The position numbers were made by a program, and so were the translations under genes. From contig CM066287.1 in NCBI GenBank assembly GCA_033816765.1, positions 1,922,001 through 1,986,000 of the forward strand: 64,000 nucleotides of DNA, given 5' to 3'. Shown piece after piece: positions 32,201-44,221 of the stretch. The notes under the pieces are model-generated. The model had not been told where the DNA came from. It saw only the letters and a program-made list of their open reading frames with translations, and ran no database searches. The stretch's first letter is position 1. Every line of letters begins with the position of its first letter. Source of the DNA: Nothopassalora personata (taxonomy: Eukaryota > Ascomycota > Dothideomycetes > Mycosphaerellales > Mycosphaerellaceae).

Positions 32201-34385
32201 ATGTTCTACAGCCACGAAGGTGCGTGCCCGCTGCCTTTGGCCTATCTACGAAGCTGGCTGACTGCGCTCAACAGTCCTCACCAATCGCAAGTATGGCGTT
32301 AGCACCATATGGTAAGGGATAGCTCTGCCCATCAAGCGAGTTATGCTGATGCTGACGATGGTGCAGGCTCGTCGCCACCCTAGGCCAGAAGTCTGCTCTC
32401 AAAAAGGTCTCTCGTAAAGCCATTCTCGACGTCGATGTCGCGAAGGCCTGCGAGACTATCGTTGCACCTGACGCACCACTGGCACTGAGACTGCAGTCAA
32501 GTCTGCTGTATATCGCCGAAGCACCAATTCTGCCCTCTGCCCTTCACTAATGACGCGTCAGCTTCGGTCTTACACGCGTCTACTCTCAGCAATGCGGCTA
32601 TGTCTTGACAGATGCCGAAAATGCACGTAACAACATGCGCCAAGTCGTCAGATTGATGAAGCAAGCCAACCTCGTGGAAGGCGACGGCAACAAAGCACAG
32701 TACGCCCGCTCAACTTCAGATGAAGCGACATCGAGCTGACCATGTCCAGGCCCAAGCAGCTCATGCTGCAAGACGACCCGAACTTCCTGCCAGATCTTGA
32801 CCTGGTGCCCTTCGACCTCGACAACCTCAACCTCAATATTGACGTCAACCATGAGACTCAGGCCACGTTGTCGCCACATAGCTCTCAAAATACCGCGTCA
32901 CAGCACTCCAACGGTAGCCTTATGATTCCACCATTACAAAGCTCGTTCACCGGCGGCCCTGTGGGTGGCCTAGATCTGCTCAGCGTGCGTGGAGATCATG
33001 GTCCTGGATCACAGCGGAGGACGGATATGGTGCTCGAAGACGATGATCTTGGCTTCACCATCGAACCTGATGGTACAGTCAGAGAGGAGGAACAACAGTC
33101 AAGGAATTCAGAAAGGCTGGTCCCGGTTGGCGTCGGTGGATTACCGTTGTACAGTCGGTCGCATTCTGTAAGTCTGCCGCCCATGTTTTGTCAGGCCACT
33201 GCTAACAGCTCTCAGCCATCACGACCTCCAACAAACTTCGATGATGGCTTTGCGCCGATTGAGGATGACTTCACTCTTGACGACCAGTATGACATTGGCG
33301 ACGACCAACCAATGCCACCTTCCGAACTAGTGACCGCCGCTGCAGCTCGCCGCAGAGAGCCTAAGCAGCGCAAGCCTATTCCTCTAGATATGACCACTAC
33401 CCTCCGCAATGGCGATCTCAGCCGCTGGTCGAAGGAGTACCTCGAGAACATGCGCAAGGCAACGAAGATGAAGCAGCCCGCTAAACTCGCAGCAATTGCC
33501 AGACAGAACGCCGCTCATTGGGTCCTAGCTGCTGACGGCATATTGGCCGAAGGTGTGCGCGGTCCTCTTGAAATGTTCTCAGGAGCAAGCCTGCTCGCAG
33601 CATTTCTCGGCGTCCATCCCATCACAGGCCAGAAGCGAACGTCAGATGACGACGATTCTTCCCAGAGCGACCGCCGTGTCCGTCAGCGCACTGATACTTC
33701 ATCTGGCGAGGCAGGTCGTGGTATGCAAGACGACGATGGTTTCATGCCGATGATGGACGACAACACCATCGAGCAAGGTCGAGAAGCCCCAACGCCACTC
33801 GATGATCGACACCTCTCCAGCATCTTCCCTTGGAACAAAAGCGCCGGCTCTCGTCGACCTACAGACATCGGCCACCCAACCTCTGCCTCATATGGTGGCG
33901 GACCACAACTCAACCTCCCAGGTCGTCGCGGTAGCCGCCTCACATCAGCATCACCGCTCATCGGTCGTGGCGACATCGGCGACGGCGACGATGACCTCCA
34001 TCTCCCCGAATCCGACCACGCCATGGGCGGCATGAACGACGACGAGCAGTTCGAGCTCTTCGGCCCAGCTGCTCAAGTCGACACTCAGACTGCCGTGCAA
34101 TCACAATGGCAACGCACCATTCTCGGCAACGAAAGCGCAAATTTCTTTTCCTTCTTGCAGAATGCTATCGAAGAGGCAGGTCAGCTTCGAGACGTCGCCG
34201 ACGAGGATATCGACGCACCCGTTGGCAGTATCGACTTTGATGCCCTGCTTCCAACTTATTCCAACAGCAGAATCGTCGCTGCCCAGGCGTTCCTGCACGT
34301 CCTGGCACTCGCTACGAAGAATCTGCTGAGCGCTGCACAGGACGAGCCGTTCGGATCCATCACGCTCCGCGCTATTGCGGTATGA
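32201..34385 (+). CDS. REC8: Meiotic cohesin kleisin Rec8
   Basis: Six exons: 32201-32219, 32275-32311, 32367-32507, 32562-32699, 32750-33167 and 33216-34385, giving 640 residues. The N-terminus, MFYSHEVLTNRKYGVSTIWL, is the kleisin domain that binds Smc3. It matches fungal Rec8 rather than mitotic Scc1, whose start differs after MFYS. It continues through LFGLTRVYSQQCGYVL and QLMLQDDPNF. The middle is acidic and disordered with S/T-rich stretches. The C-terminal winged helix (about 575-640, AAQAFLHVLALATKNLL) would bind Smc1. The last intron is 48 bp, a multiple of three, without an in-frame stop. Rec8 holds sister chromatids together in meiosis and is cleaved by separase; the cleavage site was not pinned down. 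Confidence 0.9.
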
Positions 34386-34746
34386 GTGGTGGGCTGCTAC
34401 TGTTTTTCGTCTCTTTCCGATCTCTGCTATATCTTGGAATGGTTCTCGGGCGTTATTTGCTCAATTTGGCGGCGGGAGGAAATGTTCGGAAATAGTTGTT
34501 GCTTCGCTTTCTGATACCCAGCACCTTGATGAGTGAAGCGCTATACTGTTACTGATTCGCTCCGCTAAGAAGAATCATATTCTAGCCCAGTCAGATGTCC
34601 TCGAACGCAAAAGAGCGGCGCGGCTCCTCGTAATTCAATCTGTTCAACGGAATCCGTCATCAACTCCGCAAGAAACTCCGATCTATCAACGCACTATCGC
34701 ACCAACAATCTGCTTAAGACAAGACTCTCCAACCCCTCTCCTCGCC
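34386..34746. other. Convergent intergenic region
   Basis: About 360 bp between REC8 and the broken hydrolase. Nothing is recognised. Confidence 0.45.
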
Positions 34747-35546
34747 CTATGACCCCTTTCCCCTCTTCTCGTCCACCCACCCCATAAACCTGCTCCATCC
34801 ATCCTCCCTTATCGGAACCCTCTCCATCCCCACCGGCTCACTACTCTGCAAACTCAGCACAAGTACTGCCATCCCTCCAAGCCTCTCAAAGCACCCCTTC
34901 ATGTCCTCCCAATCCCACATCATCATGTCCTTCAACAAGTTCTCACTATAAACCATACCCAACGCCGCTACACGCGCACCAGCCTCAGCCTTGAAGGTTC
35001 CAGGAGTCTTGGCGGAGACTATCTGCAAGTAAATTGCGTGCTTGGCTGCTGCGCTGTTTTCAGGGATCGTGGATGTCACGTCGGAGACGGCAGTTGCTTT
35101 TAGGGTGTAATTGCTATCGTTGATCCAGATGAGGCCTTTGATGCTGGGGGAGATGTTTTTGGTGGCAAGGGAGAAGAGGGCGGCTTGAGCTGTGATGCGG
35201 ACGCCCATGCTGTGGCCGATGAGGAAGATTTTTTCAAGCCTAGGTCGGTGCATACGGGCAGCAGGACATTAGCGAAGGAGACTATTATGGGCTTAGGGCA
35301 TAGGTCGGTTGAAGTCTTTCCGCGGCCTGAGAAGTTGATAGCGACGAGCCTGAAGTCACAGAGATATTTGGATAAGTGATCTATGACTGGCTGGAAATCT
35401 GAAGCCTCGCAACCTCAGCCATGGACGAAGACAATGCCGAAGCAACTGCTTGGGTTGTACAGGTTGATCCTGTCGAAAGATTCGACGTACGATGAGACCT
35501 CAATTCTGTCAGGTCACGACATAGTGGAAGCATCGTTCAACGGCAT
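34747..35546 (-). pseudogene. Decayed alpha/beta hydrolase
   Basis: The reading frame of an alpha/beta hydrolase can be followed on the minus strand but is broken. Near the N-terminal end a TGA occurs at 35516-35514, directly after ATG TCG. A second TGA at 35417-35415 interrupts FVHG-stop-GCEASDF, where related enzymes usually have HGWG, so a Trp codon has probably become a stop. The frame then runs cleanly through LVAINFSGRGKTSTD to a run of six A (T6 at 35229-35234 on the plus strand), where it shifts. The downstream frame carries the nucleophile elbow GHSMG. It ends at 34747 before any clear catalytic histidine. A split into two functional genes or odd introns is less likely, because no splice sites repair both lesions. 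Confidence 0.7.
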
Positions 35547-35808
35547 GCGGATCCAAATAGAGCTGGGAAGGGGGAGCCATAGATATATGAGTACTTGGCG
35601 AGCTCGGCTGGTCATCGGACGGCGCTAAGTGACGTATGGCTCACTTACGAATCCTCTCGGTTCTGGACGAGACACGTGATGTCTCTCATAGCTGGTGTGC
35701 AGTGCTCTGCAGATCTCTAGCCTGCTGAACGTCTCAACGGCGATCGGGATCATTTGGCACGAGAGCGATTCGCGCGGCGAGCGAAGCAATGCTTCGTGCC
35801 ACTCAAAT

Positions 35809-37325
35809 TCAGGCCACAGTCAGTGCCACTACCGCATTATTGGATGCGACCTCGAATTGCAGGAAGCCAAGATCGTAGAGCTTGGTGTTATCGAGCCCAC
35901 TCTCGCTACCACCTCCTTCAACGAGGTCCTGGTCCGCATCCGGCAAGAAAAAAGTGCTATCGGTAGGATTTGCACCCCATGTCCTGTTGACCACCTTCCC
36001 TCTGCCCATTTCAAGTTCCGCATTTGCTCTCTGAAAGACTTGCATCAAGTCCGGCTTGATTTCATCGAACGAGTGTTCCGAAGTCAATGCACTGCTAGCA
36101 CCCGGCAGGTCGATGGCCCAGCGACTCCGCCGATGTCTGTTGAATGCGTAGCTCCCAGGAACGTTGCCATGAAGGATGACCTTGAGCACGACCAAGTGCG
36201 GACTTGTCGATAGCGGAGTAGGATCATTGCCTTGCAGCTCGCCTATCGATACTTGATCACTCGGTGGACCAACCAAGATATCCATGCCATGTGAGAAGTA
36301 ACACCAGAAAGTCTCCCTGCCTTGTCTTTCAGAATCGTCATCAGCATCGCCTGAGTCGAAGTCCGTGTCGAAGGTATCTGTTCCGGTAGAGGAATAACTT
36401 GAAGGTGGCGTTGCATGTGGCCGTCCATTGGCCAGTGATCTAGAGTTGACGCGTGGACGCGTAATGACTGGTTCCTCAGTAGCGACTGAAATGTCTCGCT
36501 TGTGTGTTGCTTCCGGGGCGCCTAGCTCTGTGATTAGATCTTGTGGTGTGGTCTGGTTGAGAATGATGTTGAACGGTAGTGCAGGAGCTCGGCGTTCCAG
36601 GCTGATCTTGCCAGCGGTGTCGATGAAAGCCAGTTCGATCTCCGGTGGCAGTGCGTCCCTGGGCTGGATTGTGATCGCAGGGTTTCGCGGAGCTGATGGT
36701 GTCTTCACAAACAATGTGTCGCGAGCTTCTGCCCAGCTATTGCCATCAAAGATGGCCATGTTGGTAGCTGGCGATGCTGCATGAGAGCCAAGCATCGACA
36801 CATGGTCCTTGTCAGGCGACCAGGCTACATGCTGCAACGGGAAGTTGAAAGCTATACCGGGCCACGATAGTACGTAGGTACCAGTCCGACCTGACTTGGG
36901 TGGCATGTACTCGCCCGGGTATGACGCCCCAAATAGCTGGTATATGCGCTTGAAGGTTGGCGATGCGCCGTCTTCCTGCTTTTTGACCAGCTCACTGCCC
37001 TTATACGTGAATCTCGTCTTTGCAAAGTCCAGAACTTCTATCAGGCGTAACCGCTGGTCGCTACCATCGAAGCGCAGTCGCAAGCCGTTGTGAGGCAGGG
37101 TGACGACAATCGGAGCCGCGAGAGGTCTCGATTGAGTGTAGCTGAGGTGGATGGCCGGGAAGTGGTCCTTGTCGTCTTTGAGCGCGGAGAGCACGTGTTG
37201 AAGAGAGGCGCCGAGGTCTATCAGGGTGGTCAGTATATGTATGTGCTCGAAGAGATGATGAGCCTAATCGTACACATGAAACCGAGAGAGTGGCCAGGCA
37301 CGACGGCAAGCGGCTCAGATGCCAT
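35809..37325 (-). CDS. PHAF1 (UPF0183/C16orf70) family protein
   Basis: Exons 37325-37274 and 37217-35809 encode 486 residues across a 56-bp intron with a ctgacc branch. The first exon gives MASEPLAVVPGHSLGFM and the second continues YLGASLQHVLSALK. Family hallmarks are PHNGLRLRFDGSDQRLRLIE, YQLFGASYPGEY, YVLSWPGIAFNFPL and, near the C-terminus, VLKVILHGNVPGSYAFNRH. A disordered insert (about 260-310) separates the two halves. Human PHAF1 acts with BCAS3 in phagophore (autophagy) assembly; the fungal role is unknown to me. It is divergent from kinesin-5 with 511 bp between ATGs. Confidence 0.87.
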
Positions 37326-37836
37326 GGCAGAGCTTGGTATACTAATTTGCTAGGCGGTCCAGTGGCTCTCATAGAATTGTTGGTGCTCAGACTGGATGGT
37401 TATGTCCAGTTGACTACGTTGACTACGTTGGGTCATGATGGCTTCGCATGCTTGCCTTGGTCATGAGATCTAAGCCATGACGACCGCTGTTTGGGAGTCA
37501 CGAGTATGTTGCTTGCCTGCTCTGTAGTACTATTGAACACAATTATGACGAGTAGATGTCTTGATACGACCAACAAGACGATGAAAGCACTCTCGATCGC
37601 AGGACCAGAACAGCCCGTGTTCCCTTTGTCCTGACTGGGGATGGAGGTGACAACATGCGGCGGAGCTTATCTGCGATAACGGCGAGTGGGCCGAGGGACG
37701 TCCGCTCATCGCCATGACAACCGGCGGGCGCGGGCGCGACTCCGGCACGCGAATCGTCAACACACGCTGAACCAGTCTTCCTTGCGCTGCGATAGTTTCT
37801 CACAACATCATACTGTGCATAATACCATCCTGCATA
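37326..37836. other. Divergent promoter region, PHAF1-like / kinesin-5
   Basis: About 510 bp between two divergent start codons. A 9-bp tandem duplication (TTGACTACG) lies at 37410-37427. No coding feature is seen. Confidence 0.5.
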
Positions 37837-40800
37837 ATGGCCGCTCCAGCACCGTCGCGCGGCGCCAGCCAGATGCGACGAGTGCCCACAATGCGCCCAC
37901 AACTCGGGCGACCAGCGCCCAACAGAGCACAAACAGCAACACCCACATTGACGGGCAGGATATCGCCAGCAGACAGTATCGCATCTTCGAGGACGCGGAC
38001 GCCGAAGCGCAAAGCGCCGGTGGAACTGGAGAATGAGTCAGGAGTGGAGGAGACAAGCATTAATGTGGTGGTGCGATGCCGAGGACGCAATGATCGAGAG
38101 GTAAAGGAGAACAGCGGAGTCGTGGTGTCGACAGACGGCATCAAAGGCAAGAAGGTGGAACTGTCCATGGGACCCAATGCGCTTAGCAACAAGACGTATC
38201 AGTTCGACAAGGTCTTCTCGCCTGCTGCTGATCAGGATATGGTGTTCGATGAAGTGGTGAGCCCGATTCTGGATGAAGTGCTCAATGGCTTCAACTGCAC
38301 CATCTTCGCCTATGGCCAGACTGGTACTGGCAAGACGTACACTATGTCAGGAGACATCTCGGACACGCTACCCATCCCGGAGGCAGCTGGGATCATTCCA
38401 AGAGTTCTGCACACCTTGTTCGCTAAGCTCGGCGAGGATGGCGCAGAGAAATTGGAGCATAGCGTAAAGTGCTCGTTCATTGAATTGTATAACGAGGAAC
38501 TACGAGATCTCCTTGCTGTCGATGATAATACCAAGCTCAAGATCTTTGACGAAGCCAACAAGAATGGTCGAACCACGACTCTGGTCCAAGGCATGGAGGA
38601 GAGTCACATCAAAACTGCTTCGAAAGGCATCAAGCTCCTGCGCGATGGGAGCCACAAAAGACAAGTTGCCGCAACGAAATGCAACGATCTGTCTTCAAGA
38701 TCTCACACTGTCTTCACCATCACCGTGTACATGAAGCGCACATCGGACACGGGAGAAGACTTCGTTTCTTCAGGCAAGCTTAACCTGGTCGACCTGGCTG
38801 GATCTGAAAACATTCAGCGTTCAGGCGCAGAGAACAAACGCGCAGCTGAAGCAGGCCTCATTAATAAGTCATTGCTCACACTTGGCCGTGTCATCAATGC
38901 GCTGGTCGATCGAGGCAGTCACATTCCGTACAGAGAGTCCAAGTTGACGCGTCTACTCCAAGATTCTCTGGGTGGACGGACGAAAACATGCATCATCGCA
39001 ACGCTTTCGCCAGCGAAGAGCAACCTCGAAGAGACGATCAGCACACTCGACTATGCCTTCCGCGCAAAGAACATTCGCAACAAGCCGCAGATAAACCAGA
39101 TGGTCTCGAAGAAAACTTTACTCAAGGAGTTCACGTCCGAGATTGAGAAGCTCAAGTCAGAGCTTATTGCTACGCGCCAGCGGAACGGTGTGTACTTGAC
39201 GAGCGAGTCGTACGAGGAGATCACGACAGAGTCAGAATCGAGGAGAATCCTGAGCGAAGAACAGCGCGACAAGATCGAGACCTTGGAGGTCAATCTGCGG
39301 AACAAGGTTCAGGAGCTCTTCTCACTGACGAGCAACTTTCAGGTGCTCAAGAGGGACAATGAGCAGACAAGAGCCTTCCTTGCAAGCACCAAAAACGTGC
39401 TGGAAAAGACCGAGCTCGTGCTTGAACACACAAAGCAGGTTCTTGCCGAAGAGACTGGGCTTCGCAAAGCTCACGAGGAGACTGAGGAGAAGCTCGCACT
39501 GCTTGGAGGTGACTTGCTGAATACACTGGGCACAACGACGGACCACGTCGACAAATTGCACTCTAAGCTGCGGAGACGCTCGGACCTTCAAGATGTCAAC
39601 AGGATGAGGTGGACCGACTCTCAGAACCAGGTTGCCACAGCTACGGGGAGCGTTGAAGACCGTCTCGAGGCTTTTCGAAGCCAGCAAGAAGGACTCCTAG
39701 CAAATCTGTCTGGGCGGATGCAGTCTTTCGTGACAGATGAACTCCAAGAGCTCCAGACTTCGCAAGACTTCCTGAAGCAGAAGGCTTCGGCGTTCGAGGC
39801 ATCGCGGTCGGAGGTCAATGACCAGACCAGCAAAGCACGAGATGACATGAACGAGGTCTTGGAGGAGATTGGCAGTCTTCGAGAGGATATCAAGCAGAAG
39901 GTCGGTGCTGGACTCAATGACTTGTCCGCTGCGGCACAACGCATCAGTGCTGGGATCTCCACCGAGCTCGACGCTTTCCACGGACAACTGCAGGACTCGT
40001 ATATTTCGCTTGGCCGCGAGTTCAAGTCTATATTCGAGGAACTCATTAGGCAAATGAACGAACAGCAGGCCGAAGCACACAAATTGAGACAAGAGATCCT
40101 CGAAGCCAATGCGACATTCGTTGAAGCTGGACAGTCGTCTCGGTCACAACTCCAGCTGGCTGTTGAGAAGGAGCGAGAGATCGCCGCGAGGGAGAGAGAC
40201 ACTCTGCTGTCGCAGATCACTTCTCTTGTCAACAATTCTGCGACTGCACAAGAGGCACGCATGAACGGATATCTCGAGTCAGCTAACAAGCGCATCAAGA
40301 CCTCCGAGGATGAGTACCGTGTGGCAGAGCAGACGTACGGTAGCGGCGTGGACTCGTGGTCTGTGAATGGGCAGTCGCTCATCGACTCTTCGATTAAGGC
40401 AAGAGAGGCGATCAAAGCGAAGCTCAAGACAGATTGGACAGCCGCCAACGACAGCACCATCAAGATCACCGAAACGACCAATGCAGTACATGGTGAGACT
40501 GTTCGCGTTGTGGACGAGCAGATGTTGCAGATGGATAGCCAACTCGTCGCACTTGATGAGATTGTGTCTCGGGTGCGCACGCAGAACGAGCATCATCACG
40601 AGGCGCATACCGCAAGTTTGAAACGCCTCTCGAGCAACGTCCAGGAGAGCTACCGCAGCATCGGAAGCCACTTCGAGACGTCGTACAGCAGGACCCAGGC
40701 ACTGGAGGCAGATATGCAGGATCGTACCAACGACCTCATGCAGACGCTCCCAGCCTTGGACGCCGAGAGCGATGTCCGCAAGGCGTTGCAAGACCTTCGT

Positions 40801-41442
40801 CAAGGAATATCTGCTGCTGAAATCGCAGAGTACGCAGCCACCGGCGAGACCCCGGCTAGGATGCAATATGTCTACCCAAGAACGCTGCCACGCACCGAAA
40901 ACCACCAGACGTTGCTCAATCGTATGCGTGGCATCAAGGAGGAGCCAGCTTCGCCAGCGAAGTCGCCTAGGAAGCGTTCGCCCACGAAGTTGTCCCCATC
41001 CAAGGCCAGGTCGAGTCCCACCAAGCAGCCATCAAGCCCCTCGAAGAACAACGTTTTTGCCGACACGCCTCCAGCACTTACATTCAGCGCTCCTCCAGCG
41101 CCCGACGCACGACCCCAGACCGCAAGTAGTCAGAACAGCAGTTTGAGGGAGCTTGATGTTAATGTAATGCCAGGACTTGCCAATGTCGCCGCTAACAGCC
41201 AGGGCATTGAGGAAGGATTGGAAAACTGCAAGGTGCCGGCTCCCTCTCTACACAGACACAAGACTGACCCTGCTCCCGTGACTCAGGTCGACAGCAAATT
41301 GCCAACCAAGCGTAGCGCGCGACTGACGGTGGCGGGCGGCCTGGGTGTGGCGGATGTGATGGAGAAGGAGAATGTGAACATGTTGAGTGCGAGTGCTGGT
41401 CCGGGGAGTCGGAGGAGGCTGCGAAGTCGTGGGACTGATTGA
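37837..41442 (+). CDS. bimC: Kinesin-5 motor protein (BimC/Cut7/Eg5)
   Basis: Single-exon 1201-residue protein. An Arg/Pro-rich N-terminal extension of about 70 residues precedes the motor domain (about 75-430). The P-loop GQTGTGKT is at 160-167. Switch I is NDLSSRSHTVF and switch II is LVDLAGSENIQRSG. The neck and a long coiled-coil stalk extend to about residue 990. The BimC box is at about 1000-1025 (ATGETPARMQYVYPRTLPRT), with the conserved CDK-type threonine in TPAR. A disordered Ser/Pro/Lys tail follows. Kinesin-5 tetramers slide antiparallel spindle microtubules apart and are essential for bipolar spindles. CDK phosphorylation of the BimC box is the expected control. Confidence 0.96.
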   Translation: MAAPAPSRGASQMRRVPTMRPQLGRPAPNRAQTATPTLTGRISPADSIASSRTRTPKRKAPVELENESGVEETSINVVVRCRGRNDREVKENSGVVVSTDGIKGKKVELSMGPNALSNKTYQFDKVFSPAADQDMVFDEVVSPILDEVLNGFNCTIFAYGQTGTGKTYTMSGDISDTLPIPEAAGIIPRVLHTLFAKLGEDGAEKLEHSVKCSFIELYNEELRDLLAVDDNTKLKIFDEANKNGRTTTLVQGMEESHIKTASKGIKLLRDGSHKRQVAATKCNDLSSRSHTVFTITVYMKRTSDTGEDFVSSGKLNLVDLAGSENIQRSGAENKRAAEAGLINKSLLTLGRVINALVDRGSHIPYRESKLTRLLQDSLGGRTKTCIIATLSPAKSNLEETISTLDYAFRAKNIRNKPQINQMVSKKTLLKEFTSEIEKLKSELIATRQRNGVYLTSESYEEITTESESRRILSEEQRDKIETLEVNLRNKVQELFSLTSNFQVLKRDNEQTRAFLASTKNVLEKTELVLEHTKQVLAEETGLRKAHEETEEKLALLGGDLLNTLGTTTDHVDKLHSKLRRRSDLQDVNRMRWTDSQNQVATATGSVEDRLEAFRSQQEGLLANLSGRMQSFVTDELQELQTSQDFLKQKASAFEASRSEVNDQTSKARDDMNEVLEEIGSLREDIKQKVGAGLNDLSAAAQRISAGISTELDAFHGQLQDSYISLGREFKSIFEELIRQMNEQQAEAHKLRQEILEANATFVEAGQSSRSQLQLAVEKEREIAARERDTLLSQITSLVNNSATAQEARMNGYLESANKRIKTSEDEYRVAEQTYGSGVDSWSVNGQSLIDSSIKAREAIKAKLKTDWTAANDSTIKITETTNAVHGETVRVVDEQMLQMDSQLVALDEIVSRVRTQNEHHHEAHTASLKRLSSNVQESYRSIGSHFETSYSRTQALEADMQDRTNDLMQTLPALDAESDVRKALQDLRQGISAAEIAEYAATGETPARMQYVYPRTLPRTENHQTLLNRMRGIKEEPASPAKSPRKRSPTKLSPSKARSSPTKQPSSPSKNNVFADTPPALTFSAPPAPDARPQTASSQNSSLRELDVNVMPGLANVAANSQGIEEGLENCKVPAPSLHRHKTDPAPVTQVDSKLPTKRSARLTVAGGLGVADVMEKENVNMLSASAGPGSRRRLRSRGTD

Positions 41443-41968
41443 GGGTATGGAGATCTTGGACCGTCCATGACCAGGCGACCCTAATGTACAGCCGGTGGAC
41501 ATGTAGACTGCAGAGCGAATGGATGAAGTGTCGAGAATGAGCCTCGCTCGGCCCGCCTTGAACACAACTGATGATGAACCTTTCCTTGGTCCTAAGCAGG
41601 GGACCTCATGGACGCGTCACACGATCGCGTCGCAGAGCGATTCGATTGATGCATGTGACGAAGCTCTCTCCCTGGTGTAAGCGGTAGCTACCACATCATA
41701 CGATCCGACCCGCGGGCGTAGTGTATCGAACGATTTCTCCCCGCAGACGGGAACGCGTTGATTTCGCGGGAAACCAAACCTTGTCGACGAACATCTGTAT
41801 ACGAAAGTGCTGCTGCTTCTCGCCGATGCTTCTTCTCATGGTGACCATGTCTTGAGTACACCGCGCAACATCCTCGGCGACTGCATCACTCGAAGCCTAG
41901 AACTGCGCGACACGCGCTGGCTTTTCGCTGACTGACTGACTTTTTCATCCTCGTCCGCGCCGCCGAAA
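41443..41968. other. Intergenic region upstream of squalene synthase
   Basis: About 525 bp, C/T-rich toward the ERG9 start. It contains a short run of CTGAC repeats at about 41928-41940. No gene is supported. Confidence 0.45.
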
Positions 41969-43494
41969 ATGCCTTCGCTCTCCAGCATCGCATACTACCT
42001 CGTCCACGTGCAGGAGCTGCGCTCCATCATCCAATGGAACACGTGGCACAACCCGGTGCACGAGCGCGATGAGAGCAAGGAGTCCCCCGAGCTGAAAGAA
42101 TGCTTCCGCTTCCTCGACCTCACCTCGCGATCCTTCTCTACCGTCATCAAGGAGCTGCACCCAGAGCTGCTGGTGCCAGTCTGCCTCTTCTACCTCGTCC
42201 TGCGTGGCCTGGACACCGTCGAGGATGACATGAGCATTCCGCTGCACATCAAGGAGCCCATGCTCCGCATCTTCCACGACCACATTGGGGACGAGAGCTG
42301 GACTTTCGACGGCAATGGCCCCGACGAGAAGGACCGGGAGCTGTTGGTCAGGTTCGATAACGTCGCGAAGGAGTTCAACAAGATCAAGGAAGAGTACAGG
42401 ACGGTCATCAAGGACATCACGAAGCGCATGGGCAACGGCATGGCAGACTACGCCAAGAATGCAGAGCACAACGCAAATGGTGTCCAGACGATCAAGGACT
42501 ACGAGCTGTACTGCCATTATGTCGCAGGTCTCGTCGGCGAGGGTCTCACACGCTTGTTCGTCGAGGCCAAATTGGCGAATCCTGCACTTCTACACCACCC
42601 CGAGCTCATGGAGTCAATGGGCCAGTTCCTGCAGCAGACCAACATAATCCGAGACGTCAGAGAAGACCACGAGGACAAGCGATACTTCTGGCCCAAAGAG
42701 GTCTGGTCGAAGTATGTTACAAAGTTCAGCGACCTATTCTTGCCGGAGAACAGAGAGAAGGCACTCCAATGCAGCAGCGAGATGGTCCTTATCGCACTCA
42801 ACCGTGCAGATGAGTGCCTCTTCTACATGGCCGGTATAAAGGAGCAATCCGTCTTCAACTTCGTCGCGATACCTCAGTCTATGGCCATTGCGACTCTCGA
42901 GCTCTGCTTCCAGAATGAAGCCATCTTCGACCGCAATGTCAAGATCACAAAGGGCGCGGCATGCCAGCTGATGACCGAGTCCACACAGAACTTGCAGCTC
43001 GTCTGCGAGATTTTCAGAAGATTCGCCAGAAAGATCCACAGAAAGAACAAGCCAAGTGATCCTCACTTCCTCGACATCAGCGTGGCCTGCGGTAAGATTG
43101 AGCGCTTTATCGAGGGTATCTTCCCTACGCAAACACCGCGCACACTTCCACCTGGTGCCAGCCAGACAGTCGCTGTCGATCCAGAAGAGGAAGCGAAGAG
43201 GAAGGCCGAGGAGGCAGAGGCGAAGAGTGATGTCTTCTACCTAATGCTTGCCGTCTTCGGCACCCTAGGTGTTATCACGTTCGTGATGGTAAGCTGCTAA
43301 CACCTCAAGTTTGCCCATGTGCTGTCTTTGCTAACCCACCACAGATTGGCGCTGCATGGTTATTCGGTGCTCGTTTCGACTTGGCACTCGCTGAACTGAG
43401 AAAAGGCAACCTCAGCCCGCCCAAGGAAAAGGGCATCCTCTCATCAACCATCGCAGCAGCACCCAGCGTCTACGAAGCTCACAACGAATTGTAA
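41969..43494 (+). CDS. ERG9: Squalene synthase
   Basis: Exons 41969-43288 and 43345-43494 encode 489 residues, joined in phase 0 across a 56-bp intron. The two Asp-rich motifs that bind Mg-diphosphate are DTVEDD (82-87) and DVRED (229-233). Other conserved parts are SRSFSTVI (53-60), [17 protein letters not shown] and [15 protein letters not shown]. The C-terminal hydrophobic anchor (about 420-450, starting [15 protein letters not shown]) is split by the intron. Without the second exon the anchor would be cut short. The enzyme condenses two farnesyl diphosphates to squalene on the endoplasmic reticulum, the first committed step to ergosterol. Confidence 0.96.
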
Positions 43495-44221
43495 TTCTCA
43501 TTGTTATCAGTATGTACCAAAACAGCGCATCGCCAGCAGAACGAGAGCATGGCGTTCGGGGCGCAGACCACGCAGTGATTTGATCCTTTACCATGCAAGG
43601 CAACGACCTAGTCTTCTTTCACGACTCACATTTGTCGGTGCTGACCACTATAGATCCTCTCAAGACAATGAGAAAAGCACGGATGTCAAATTACAATGCA
43701 GCCCATACCAATGGCTTCCGTTGTGCCGCGTTAGAAGTGCGAGAAGAATACCCTGTCTCCACGAACGGTGGAGGCTGCCCATCCTGCTCGGCTTTGCCTT
43801 TTTCTTGACCCAAGGCAAATGCTTCGGGCGGGAGTGCAGACATCAAATCGAATGAAAGATAGCCGGAACGGCAGAGGTTGACAGCGTCCCAGTGGTGCGG
43901 GTTGCTTTCCTGTTAGGCAGCTCAATGCGCCGTTGCTCATTCGCGAACCGTGCTGCCTTCTGCCGTGAGGGGAGTGAGGCGAGCGCGCTGCAAGGCTGGC
44001 GCACGTGATGGGCTGTTCATTGCCCGCCTTGTCAATGCTTGCAATGGTCTGGAGCTTACTTTCGTCTAGCGACCGGGCGGCTGTATGTGGCGTCTGTCTG
44101 CCTTCTACAAGAGCTCGAGCCGAACCTCCTGCCTTGATGCGGCGTCAAATAGAACTTACATATTCTCACAGTAAGCTCACGTCGCAGTCCTTCGTCTCAA
44201 ATGTGTCTTCCAAATCTCAAG
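43495..44221. other. Intergenic region, no supported gene
   Basis: About 725 bp between squalene synthase and the next gene. Open frames are short and lack family resemblance. Confidence 0.45.

Noticed and set aside
39621..40580. 319-codon open frame antisense to the kinesin-5 stalk
   Set aside because: It is the mirror of a coiled-coil coding sequence with biased third positions and has no family content of its own.
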